Below, piece by piece: positions 12,300-23,760 of a stretch of DNA of 64,000 nucleotides. A program made the translations under genes and the position numbers. Every line of letters starts with the position of its first letter. Within the stretch, counting starts at the first letter, position 1. Source of the DNA: Lumnitzera littorea (Eukaryota; Streptophyta; Magnoliopsida; Myrtales; Combretaceae); NCBI GenBank assembly GCA_024138015.1, contig JAMXBB010000009.1, forward strand, positions 43,576,464-43,640,463, in the 5' to 3' direction. The notes under the pieces are model-generated. The model did not search any database. It was not told the origin of the DNA and saw only the letters and a program-made list of their open reading frames with translations.

Positions 12300-15200
12300 A
12301 AGTATTTTTATTAAAAGATTCTAACACAAAATCCCTAATCAGTCGATTTTTATATATTTATTATCACATTCCGAAGCAACAGAATCGTAACAATCACATT
12401 GTATAAATTATTTTAAAACAGAAACTGACCATACAGTCACCATCTTAGACTTAATTTACACAAGACTTCAACAACTAATCTGCTTTAAAATAAATAATTC
12501 AAAATTTAAATATGATACCTATTTATGAACTTAAGAAAAATATATACTTATATTAAAATAATTTAAGTATATTTACAAGATTTAGCCACTTAATTATAAT
12601 CTACCAGAGTAATTTATAATCTAATACTAAAAACTTTAAATATAAACCTAAACTTGAGAGCGTATTTGGTCTTCAATTTATATTCTCACTTCCTAGGATC
12701 CCACAGTTGTTAACTCCAAGATAATTGTAAATCCCTTTTTAGATAGTACCTACAATAAAGGCTATAAAGATGTAAGTAAGCACAACTCAATAAATTGGGA
12801 TAGAGACTTAAACCATATAATAAACAAAAATAGGATTATCAATCAAATCATTAGGTGCAATGTATATTTAAACAAATATCATCGTACGATGTTATCCGAC
12901 TTAACGTGAAATTAGAGAAATTCCATCCACTCTAATTCGAATTGAAAAGTTTTCATTAATATAACAACTCACGACTAAACTCAAACTTGTACAATAGAGA
13001 TATCACTCCTCCCGCAATTACCTTCAAACCGTTGACTTCATCCTTATCGCGAGCTATTTTCTTGTTACTTAGTTCGACTAAGAATGAAGAAGGAACTAAT
13101 TATGTCATTCAATGCTGTCCTTTTCGAAGAGATTGATATTTGGCTAGAGAATTATAATATTCCCCTGAGAGATTACTATGCATGTCCGATTCATAATTTC
13201 AAATCATATATTTAATTAGGTTCAGTTTAAAGTGTTTAATCATTTCAACAAATCACATAAATATAAGCTAGAACTGTAAATCAGCATCACAATCAGTAGC
13301 TCAAAATAATCACATATATACAACCAACTATTTAACAAGCACAATCAAGTACCATTCAAGCTTCCGAGTATTATAAATTAGTGCTCGAAATACGATGAAG
13401 TATTAAACCCAACTTACCCGGTATTCTTGGTCACTCACTCAACTTACCATAGGTTGGCTTGTCTTTATGTATCCTATAATATATAATATAAATGCGGTTT
13501 TAGTATTTATATCTTGATGATTTGTATATGTATATATATACTCTAAGTTATGATTTAACCTAATTCTTCTCATACACATAATAATTATTATTAATTCATC
13601 CTAGGTTAGTTTAGGGTTTGGTTTCCAGATCTAGTTTTGATTTAGGTTTTAAAGCGGTTCTAATTAAAAATATTATATGTAAAGCCTAAAAATGCAATCC
13701 GAACACAATTGTGAAATTCATTACATTAGGCTCGAATATCCTAATTATGTCTTTTAATCCTAAATTGGTATTTTATTCTTTCTAATACATTTAAATCCTT
13801 ATTTTTAATCTTTACATATTTCATATAAATATCTAAATTTAAGTTTTCTACCAAATTTATTATATATTCCTATTATTAATATAATATTAATTTTTATTCT
13901 AATATTTTCTATTTATTATATTTCCAATTTTTCATATTATGTATTATTACCTATTATGTACATAATACACATTTAATATTTCTATCATTCTAAATATAAT
14001 CTCCCAACATTAATTAACATCTCAAAATATGTAAATTCATCTCAAATCAGATTTTACACTTAAGTACCCCAATTTACAAAATTAACTTACAATTTACTAT
14101 TTTTTCCTATTATATATATACTACATAATATCCTAATAATTACATCTAATACCCTATATACTACAAATATCATACTTCATAAGATTTTAACATCATAAAA
14201 CATGTAATTATGTACTAAATCAGTAATTAACCATTTAATTGCTTAATTAACAAAAAATAACCCAATTTATATATTATTTTAAGGTCTACAAATTATTTAA
14301 AATTTTCAAAAATTCATTTTTGAAAAATGGTTTCATGAAATTATTCTATATCACCTAAGTAGTCTATAGACAAATTTTGAATCCAAAACTACACTCCTAA
14401 AATTATTTATTTCTAATTTGAAACATACTTGGTTTTGTATGATTTTTTAAAGATAATATATTTTTAGATATAAATTCATCAAAATAAAAAATTTCCCTAA
14501 ATCTACATACTAAAATATTCTAGAATAACAAATTTCATAATTTTCTAATAATATTTAATATTTTTACAAAATTATACAAAATCGGTTGGAAATTAAACTC
14601 ACCTATATAGGTGACTCCAACCACCATGGACTTGTCGGTTAGTCCAAGCATTGCCACCACCACCCACCACCATGTGGTGGTGGTGGCGGCTGTCCACTCT
14701 CTGATTATCATCAGATGTTAGTTATCTTCTATGGCCCTAATTGCAAAGATTTTTGTAATTTTTTGTAAATAATCCTAACCCTCAATATTTCAATTCTCTC
14801 TATTTTTCTCACTCTCCAAACTGATCAAATGAGCTTCTGTAATTTTTTGAGTATTTATAAAGCTCTAAGGAAATTAGTATATATTAAATTGATTAGACAA
14901 TTGCCTTATCTCTTTTTTTTCTTACTTTCTATTTGTTGTAATTTAATTGGTTACTTTTATTCCTTCAATTCCAAATTACCATGCCTCACTTCTAGACATT
15001 TTCTAATTTTTCCTGATTTTTCCTTAATTATTTAATATTATTTTAGCCTATTTTGCATATTTTAAATAATTACGCGTATTTCTACTTACAAGTAAATACA
15101 TATATGGTATAAATAAATACTTCTAAATATCATTTAAGTCATTTTATGATTTTTAGTATATATATAATTTATTTTTAGTGATTCGTTAGTTATAGGAATG

Positions 15201-15430
15201 CATTTTACACATTTTTGACCAATAACGAGTAATATACTTAAAATTTAGATTTTTTATATTTTTTTATTTTATTACTTATTTTCTTAAATTCGAGTTTATG
15301 AGATCACTTTTACCAATAATTTTAGTCGTAAAATTTTGGCTGAATTAGATAATTTGTTCTATCGCTCTAAATTCTATGAGTTAAACCCCGAGTAATTGAT
15401 TATAGGTTTTACATTTATTCAACTCAGATT
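12300..15430 (-). mobile_element. Worn LTR-like sequence, minus orientation
   Basis: AT-rich, with no coding domain. On the minus strand, stretches such as GATTCTGTTGCTTCGGAATG and GTGAGTGACCAAGAATACC resemble pieces of large plant Ty3/gypsy LTRs. No matching second LTR, target duplication or terminal TG/CA pair could be fixed, so the limits and class are tentative. Confidence 0.3.
14653..14690. repeat. CCA/TGG hairpin
   Basis: A CCACCACC-rich arm is followed by a TGGTGGTGG arm around CATG. The two arms pair over about 12 bp with one bulge. It sits in otherwise AT-rich DNA. Confidence 0.7.
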
Positions 15431-18050
15431 TTGTTATCTACATGTCTTTATTGTCAGAGATGCCCTTGATGAATTTACAATTATATGTTAATTTGAAAGC
15501 ATACTGTATGATTATAACACTTGTTAAAACTCATTAATATTGGAATATATTAACAAATTTGAATCAACTTTGATTAGAGTAATTGACTTGACATATCAAT
15601 ATGTATCAACAAATACACAAATACCCTAAGCAACCCCTTCTCTTCCTTAGGCCTCTCTATAATGCAAAATTTTTGTAATTGGCTATCAAGTTTAGTTTAC
15701 ATCTTTCTAGGTTTAATGGGGTATTTTTATACATTAAAGGATACTTTGATAATTTCTTCAGACAATTCAAGTTAAGAAACCTGAATTAACTTTGGCTTTT
15801 GTCCATTAAGGGTACACATCTTTTTTTAAAAAAAAAAAAGAAATAAAAAAACTTAGATTCACCCTAGATTTTTCCCTTAAGTTATATATTGATTTTGATT
15901 TTGATTTTATTTAGGATGCATAGCTCATGGTTCATTATTAAGATTGACCTCGAAGAGAGTCAGCTCATCTAGGTTATTAAGATTTTACTGAGGTTTTCAA
16001 AAAAAGTTAATTATTAAAATTTTATAAAAGAGGGGAAAATATGCATTGTATATATTTTGAAGAGCAATTAACATAATATTATATATAGTTAAGTAGTTAA
16101 ATGTTTAATTTTATAAACATGAGGTGATGGGCTTAAATCTCATAAGAGCTATTTCACTTTTCAAGACATATTTATTATTTGAGTGGCATTCTCTTTTTAT
16201 TTTTTACTTATTTTGATTTTTTTCCATAACAACCAATAACATTAAATTTCATTCATTACAAAAGTATATTTGACTAAATAAGTTCTCGATTGTTATTCAT
16301 CTGTTAATAGTACTAAAAATTAATTATATTGTTAATAATACAAATTTTTCCATCTTAGTACATAAAGTATTAGTAAATGATAGTAATAATATTGCTTGAT
16401 TTACTAACTATCTTCTTACAATTAATATTATTAAAATAAGTATGGATTATTGAACTAATAATTGTATAATCACTTAAATCAAAATTATATTTTGTTATAC
16501 CATTGCTATGGAATAATCTTGCAAATTCATCGCTAAAAGAATACATGGAATATTTATACTTATATCGTACAACTTAGTTTACTCTATTTGTAATTTATTT
16601 TTATCGATAACAAAATTTATGCAAATTTTATATATTAGTTTTTTTTTATGTAAATAGAGAGTTAAACTACAATTAATATAGATGTTATAATGAAAATATA
16701 AAAAGATTATTCTTTTGATGTTTCATAAAGTGTATTGAGTTTTCTTAATTATTTCTTATAAAAACATAATCCTATAACAAGTGGGATATGTTTTTGAATG
16801 ATTAATTTTGTTATAAACTTAAATAGGTTGAGGTTATCCTTTTAAGTTGCATGACTCTATATATGTTCCTATTGATTATACCACTAGTATATAGTAAATA
16901 ATCGTTAAACTTGTAATTTTATTGAAATTTTAAACTTATAAAATCAATGGAATCATATAAAATAAGTAAAATAATAAATTTATAAAATTATATATCAATA
17001 TTTATAATTTTACCAAAAAATCTGTATTTGAATAACTTTTCATCTATATTAACTTTTAACTAAAAATAATATTATAAAATTATAAATTTAAAAAATCATA
17101 TAATTAAGTTGCAATTTTAAAAACTAAAACCTCCTCATTTTAAAAGGGGATATGATATGTGATGTCAAGTCCAATCGGGTGAGCAATGAGATTCCAAGTC
17201 GAAGACATCGTCGAAACCATTAAATTGCCTGAGCAAACTAGCCGTAGGCATGTTAGGCAACGCGGCATTGGTAAGGAATTCAACGGGCGAACTTTTCCGT
17301 CCTTGGATGAAGCGTCATCCATTATAGCATATATTAGAAAATATCAAGGAATGAATAACGGATGCCTTGTAAGTATATACATCAAAAACATCATTTGTCA
17401 AATCCATTTTCAAATTTCTTGGGATTGTCCTTTATAATAGCGTATCTATTGGAAAAATATAACTGCATATCAATTCATCATTCCTTTCGTTTCGTTCATT
17501 TCGACAAACGGGATGACGTTGTTTGTGTGCTGAGAAAGTGTTTATCTAATAGAGGAGCGTAAATGCCGAAATCTTTTATATATGTATGATTTTAAAAGCT
17601 CTTTTGTCAGTTTGTATATATTCCATAAAATTACCTTTCGTATTCACTAGAGATTTCTTAAGTAATTTATAATCTTACGTTTTTTTTATTATTAACACCT
17701 TTTATTGTTAATTCTTTTCTTATTATTATGTGCTTATATTATATTGCTTTTATGCAAAACATGCTACACATAGACGAGTTGCGAGCTTAGGTGATGTAAT
17801 GCAAAATGGCAATTGTGCTGATGCGTGATGTTTCAAACCCAAAATCTAAACGACTGTGTTTCTTTCTAAACTATATATCAATCCATTAAAGGTAGAAAGA
17901 TTATATAAAAATTATTATGATATGTAATACATACTTATATAAATAAATAATTAACATTTAGCACAAATATTCAAAGTTATTAATGAATATAGATTGAAAA
18001 TACGATAATTGCCATAGTTTTGTTGATGAATTAATTCATTTATTGTTGTT
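15431..18050. other. AT-rich intergenic DNA
   Basis: No gene is recognised apart from the short frame described at 17186. The sequence is very AT-rich, with several short A/T runs and no LTR ends I can identify. Confidence 0.6.
17186..17437 (+). CDS. Unrecognised 83-codon frame, possible exon remnant
   Basis: An 83-codon frame in a locally GC- and CpG-richer patch (about 17150-17340) within AT-rich DNA. The first part is charged and not low-complexity (FQVEDIVETIKLPEQTSRRH). After codon 60 the sequence reads CTTGTAAGT, a good splice donor, and the remaining codons look non-coding. I recognise no domain. It could be one exon of a broken gene, a captured gene fragment, or chance. No partner exon was found. 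Confidence 0.2.
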   Translation: MRFQVEDIVETIKLPEQTSRRHVRQRGIGKEFNGRTFPSLDEASSIIAYIRKYQGMNNGCLVSIYIKNIICQIHFQISWDCPL

Positions 18051-18277
18051 AATGTACAAACTCATAATGCAGAGGGAGGTAGTAGGGGTAATTTAGTATT
18101 TAGAAGGGGAGAGAGAGAGCAGGTTGATGGATTGACGGTTAAATTGAACTGGGGTTAGGGGACCTTATTTTGGAAATCATTTCCATTTTAAAATACCAAC
18201 TTTTAGATTATGAAGGAGACAGTCCCTTGTGGGGCATTTACTAATTGGTGCATGGAAGCGTCGTTTAAGACGCATGG

Positions 18278-18383
18278 TACACGATATTCCATGGCTGTGA
18301 AAAGTCCTCTCTGTCCTTGAACTCAGATTCTACACGATATTCCATGGATGTGAAATGTCCTCTTTGTCCTTAAACGTAGATTC
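18278..18383 (+). repeat. 53-bp tandem duplication
   Basis: Copies at 18278-18330 and 18331-18383, both beginning TACACGATATTCCATGG and ending GATTC. They differ at a handful of positions. They lie just upstream of the GC-rich patch at 18395-18560. Confidence 0.85.
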
Positions 18384-18394
18384 CCTCTCAATAG

Positions 18395-18560
18395 TTTGCT
18401 GCCACGTACGCGTGACTCACCAGCCGGTGAGGAAGAGTGTCCGCTCTGGCGCGTTGTGGTCCAGGACTTTCCGCACCGCACGGCTCGTCTTTCAATGTCC
18501 ACGTCCCATCACCTCTGTCATTGTCCGCAGTCAGACGAGGGCATTTTTGGATTGTAATAC
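18395..18560 (+). promoter_or_regulatory. GC/CpG-rich patch with ACGT-core motifs
   Basis: A locally GC-rich stretch in AT-rich surroundings. It contains CCACGTACGCGTGAC, which has two ACGT/ACGCGTG elements of the kind bound by plant bZIP factors, and later CCACGTCCC. It resembles a plant promoter or 5' region, but no following gene is recognised. Overlapping frames here (83 and 71 codons) have no supporting features. Confidence 0.25.
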
Positions 18561-18619
18561 TACCACCAAACGTTTGTATAATGGCTCTGCTGTTGAGCTA
18601 CGATAACATTTGGGAAATA

Positions 18620-19740
18620 ATTAGTATCGGCAAATCACAAATACGCCCTTGAAGAATTTAAATTAAGAGGAGTATTATGTGTATAGGGTTAAATCTAACC
18701 TCTGGCTTTTGAGGCCATAACAATTTGAATGTGGATTTTTGAATTAGAGTGATAGGGTATAAATTCGAAATAATTAAAGAAAATTTGATATTATGAGTTT
18801 GAAGTAGGAATTATTAAACCATCCTATCACTATAAACCTTTTTCAAAAAAAAAAAAAAAAACTCATTAGAAGATGCTTATGCATGTGAAAAAGTAAGGTT
18901 TGAATAAAAAAATAGCCTATAAAGGAATCCATTAGTGAGGGAACTAATATTAACCATTCATCATCAACATAATTCAATAGATAACTTCAACGGTCAACTT
19001 CCACAAAAACTAAAATCCCTTCTCTTTTCATATTCAAACATCAAGAATTCTACACAAAGGTTGTCATGCTGATGAATTCATTCCTCAAAAGATCAAATGA
19101 TTGATATTTAAAGAATATAACACCTCTCATCAAGAATAATGAGGATTAATGCTCAAATAGCTCTTCCACTTGTCACACATGTATTTGAGCCTCTTTAAAA
19201 TGCTTGCTCCTCTTCCTACCTCAATATCTTCTAATCATTTCTTATGCATCATTCTGTCACTCATTTAAGGTCATGTGTAGCATAAGACACATGTGTAACA
19301 TTTGTGATTAAATCCATACACCCTCCTTCTTTGTGACTCCACTAAGAGGTGGAGGAGTAAAGTAGCAATACCTTAATACCATCTTCAAGAAAAAGACTTA
19401 ACGTGCAAGCTAGCCATAGCTTTCAAGGAGTTGAAATCAACATAAATGCTCTTAAATAGCACATTAAATTGCAAGGAAGCAATAATTATGATAACCTTTG
19501 TACAATGCAAGAATGTTCCTTTAACGTCATACAAACATTATAGACGGTCATGGATGATACATAAGCATTGAATCAAGACTTATATCTTTTACCAAAACAA
19601 GCAATGATATGATTAAGTCTATGGAAGATGGGGACATTGCAACGAAGATGCAAAGTTTGCAACAACAGCTTTCATATAAATCTCTCAAAGTTAGAATGGA
19701 GGGTTATAGCACTACATACCCTTTGTATGGAATGGCTTGA
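18620..19740. other. Intergenic, no recognised gene
   Basis: AT-rich sequence with an 18-A run near 18847. No domains or element ends are visible. Confidence 0.55.
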
Positions 19741-21137
19741 TCGCATGTGAATGTAATCCTGCTAATTCACATGTACCATGCTGCTTAGGCAAGCACACAT
19801 ATCACGTAATAGTATAGAGGACTCTAAAGTCTAAGGTTGTCTATCCCACAAAACTAAACACTTACTCATTTGCACTAAATTACTCTAATCAAAATTGAAT
19901 AATAATAGCAGTGATGAATCAAATGTCAAAAGTGGTTTTAAGAACAAGAAGTAATTAATAACTAATGACTAATGATGTAACTAACTAATAAAAATCTTAA
20001 ATAAACATAAAAAGTGATATCTTAACTTTGATCATTGAGAGATTAACATGTAATACACTAAAGTTTCTGGTATATTATTCCATCACTTAATTAATAGGAA
20101 TCACTTCTCTATTAATTTCTAAGCTTAATTACATTCTATACAAATCGCTGTTGTAATAGAACAGATTAGAATAACATTAAAAACATGGATTCCTTAAACA
20201 AATAATATATTATTATTAATTTCAAAAGAAATCTATAACTTATTTTGAAAGAAATTTATAACTTATTTCTAAGCTTATAACAAATATCTTCAATTACAGT
20301 AGATCTATTTATGTATTGACCTTGTGACTTTAATACATAAAATCTAATAATTAAGTTGAAACCTAGAAATAACAACTTAATCAATATAAAATACATAATT
20401 GAATTAATAAGAATAAGAAAAATTAATTAAAACAATTGCAATTCAACTACACTATTTATTATATTAAGGTTACAAGTTTAGATATTGATAAAACTACATT
20501 ATAATCATAATAAAAACAAGAACTTTCATGATAAAATGGAATTAACCATAAGAAACACTTTTATCCTAAGATGCCTCTTTCCCTTTATACGTGTGTCTGA
20601 TATCTATTTATATGATATAGACAAAATAATCTTCAAATAGTAAGTGTTTTAAAAAACATGGCAAGTCCACAAGTTAGTATATGGCCATGGAATCTGGACG
20701 TGGACTACTTCTTGCAATAATTCTTTGAGAAATTGACTTGAAATTAATGTCAAAGGGATCATAGTCATAAATCATGGCTATAGAGTTAGACCATTATCTT
20801 ACACTTTGCCAAAAATTCTTTAAGCTCTAGTTAGAAAGTGAAGATGTAGGCTTCACCACCAAGGAACATGCCTATAGGGATCAATCGTGGTCTTCCTCTT
20901 TACTCAATTCTTGGACAAATCTTCTCTGGTGCTTACCATCCTTAAGTTATTCTTCAAAATAGGTGAAATCTCCTTAAAAAAATTGCCTAAATTCTTATCT
21001 TTTCACCTTATTGCTTCATCTAAGTCTTAAAATCAAGAAATGACTTAAATCAATAGCAAATTCATTAAAATTATATCAAATAACTCAAAATATTTAAGAA
21101 AATAACTTAAGAGATCAATGTAAATTTGTACCCATCA
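19740..21137 (-). mobile_element. Probable Athila-like LTR, minus orientation
   Basis: Read on the minus strand it starts TGATGGGTACAAATT at 21137, has a TATA-like ATATAAATAG near 20605-20616, and further on GTTTTGTGGGATAGACAACC. That last stretch matches the conserved TCCC-TGTGG-TTCGAC region near the end of Athila-type Ty3/gypsy LTRs. It finishes near GCGATCA (about 19740). No primer binding site follows, so the inner boundary is uncertain and the rest of the element appears lost. Confidence 0.45.
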
Positions 21138-22018
21138 CTTACTAACAGATGCGGATATATATGTTGAGAACTTATACAATAATCGCTCACTATATACAAA
21201 AAGCATGCTCAATTGACTACTTGATCAAAATGACATTATTTATGATGGATCCTTTTTCGATATCACTCCGATGTCCACTCTCAAGGCTATAAAGATAGAC
21301 TTGTTACGCCTAGTGCATCAACCCATTATGTTGTATCACTATGTTGATTTTTTATTGAGATAATTATATATGTGTATGTAGACTTCAAGATTGAGCCTAT
21401 CCATACCTACACTTAGTTTTATGTGCTCAACGCGCTAGTATCTTACCATTTGCTTTTCAGGACAAAATATTTGTACGGTCACAATCTTATACCTTTAATA
21501 TGGCACTAGTGCATAAAGAGTCACTTGAAAGGAAAAGAAGTCATTATTCATGCAACAAAGAATCAATTTTGAATGTCATAAGTTCCATTTTATTGAAGCA
21601 ACCCTCATCATCCTAAGGGTAACAAAGGAATAACTATCATAAAATCTTTTAGGCCACAATCATCTACATGCTATAATAACATAGAACCCAAGAAGAAGAA
21701 AGCCCATGGTTGTAGAGGAAAAGGTCAAAAAACATAAGTGATGCATCAAAGAATTTTTCATATATACCACCCTTTCTTTGTCCATCAAGTAAGCTATATG
21801 CCATCTATGATCAATGAATCTAAGATGACGATATTAACCTACTAAGTATTAAGAGACATCAAATGGTGAATGATAGGAAAAATCTTTAAAACTGTCGAAA
21901 TCATATGCTTCAAGGTCGTACTCGTGAGACTATCAAGTAACGTACGCAAATATACGGGATGGGTTGATCTTGAGATGAAGGTGGATTTAAGTAAAGTTTA
22001 GCAAATCCAAGAGCTACA
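21138..22018. other. Intergenic, no recognised gene
   Basis: No motif or frame that I can assign. Confidence 0.5.
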
Positions 22019-23337
22019 TGTTAGGTTCTCTCTCTAACTTAGTTTTGATGATAGCAAAAGTGACTGCTTGATCATGGTTTGTGTAAGATTGGTATTGTAG
22101 GTAAAGTGCTATAGAACCTTTAGTAGAAAGTTATACATAAGGAAAATCAAGAAGAAAAATGTAAGGAAAAGTTTCAGTAGAAGCTTTGAGAGATGAATAA
22201 AAAGGAAAATATGTTGTATAGAACACTAATAGAAGCTTAAGTAGAAGGTTAGCAGTGCTGAAAAATGAGAACATAAGAATTGTAGAAGCTTCTATAGAAT
22301 TATAAAAATTACCCGATGAAAGATACAATAGAAGTTTGGATGGAAACTTTTCACTTAAAAAATGATGGAGTCACGTATAGAAACCACAATAGAAGGTTGA
22401 AAGTTATAGAAAGCCAAAAAACACTGAAGCACTTATAGAAACATTCAAATAGTGAATATTAGACAAATTACTGAAGCTGTAGAAGGATAAGTAGCAGTTT
22501 TGGAAAAGATAAAAGAAGTTGGTAGGCCCAGTACTATTGGTTAATTCTATTTCCTAAATATAATTAACCTGTTCCACTTAAGTAAGAAAAATATTTTTGG
22601 GGATTACTTCAAAATGTAACTAAGGCCACTTGGATAATGCTTAAGTAAATTCTTGAGATCTAAATTAAATTAAGATTAGCATGAATCGATACCAGAACAA
22701 ATTTTTTAATAAGGATAATCAGATTCAAGTTACAACATTCACTATAATATCTATGAAATATCAATTTTCGAACATTAGAAATCAAGATATAAATACTAAG
22801 GCATTCAAATTGGAAAAAATCAATTGAGTTGCAAAGGTATCAACACATTGTTTACGTATTCGAGAGCAAAAATTTCGAAGATCTATAACTTTTCTCTTCA
22901 ATTTGTTCAAATTGTAGAATTGTATTGTGTTTGTAACTTTGAAAGAGATAAAGTTGTATTATAGCCCATGTTTAGTTTGTAGTAGACACTAGTGAGACAA
23001 GGTGTTTGATTGTAATGGTTGAAGAGACCTGTTTGTGTAATCTCTTTTAAAGTTTGATTGAATTGATATATAATGGAACGACCGATAAAGACAATAAGAT
23101 CCCTATTGGTAGAGTTGGAAGAGAGGGCTGACGCATAAGGTGGAACCTTGATAAAATCCTATGCTTGATCTCCTTTCCTTATCTCTTTATTTATTATTGC
23201 TTTATTTTGTTTGTCAAACTATTTCTACCATACGCATATTTAGAGGGGTATTTTCTTTATAAAGCTTTAAAATTTTATTTTCGAGAAGTTTGTAACAATT
23301 AATCCATCCCTCTCTTGATTGTTAAACAGGACCAACA
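22019..23337 (+). mobile_element. 5' LTR of an old Ty1/copia element (element 1)
   Basis: Begins TGTTAGGTTCTCTC and includes TTGATGATAGCAAAAG, typical of the TGTTGAACC..TTGATGATAACAA start of this copia group. It ends ACCAACA at 23337. It is followed by TTGGTACTAAAGTAAGGGC, a worn form of the initiator-Met primer binding site TGGTATCAGAGC. No downstream partner LTR is present, so the element is truncated on the right. Confidence 0.7.
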
Positions 23338-23385
23338 ATTGGTACTAAAGTAAGGGCTCTCTTATCATATTGAGTACAAGATCTT

Positions 23386-23760
23386 ATGGCAAAAACTAAT
23401 TTAACTATCCCGGCTAACAAGGTTCTTTACTTTGATGGCAATAACTTTGCTTATTAGAAACACAAAATAGAGACTTATATTTAAGCCACAGACTACAAGT
23501 CATAGGACATTATAGAATCTAAAGACATCCATATTAGAGCGAAGATGACTACAAAAGATGACAAGAGGAAAGTTGGTGTAAACTATAAGGCTAAGAATCT
23601 CTTACTTCCTATAATAGCTCATTCTAAATTTGACTTAATATCTTCATGAAAAATTGTTAAAGATATTTGGGATACCCTATGTGAAACTTATGAAGGAACT
23701 AGTACCATTAAAGAAACATGTATTAATTCACTTTTATAAGAATATGAGGGTTTCATGTTG
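23386..23760 (+). pseudogene. Copia gag, N-terminal part (element 1)
   Basis: The frame opens with ATG GCA AAA ACT AAT and reads through the retrotransposon gag-polypeptide (UBN2-type) region. FDGNNFAYWK, IWDTLCETYEGTS and LL-EYEGFM are recognisable. In-frame TAA/TGA stops replace codons at several places. The frame is cut at 23760 by the insertion that follows and resumes at 27556. Gag forms the particle shell in which reverse transcription takes place; this copy is dead. Confidence 0.8.
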
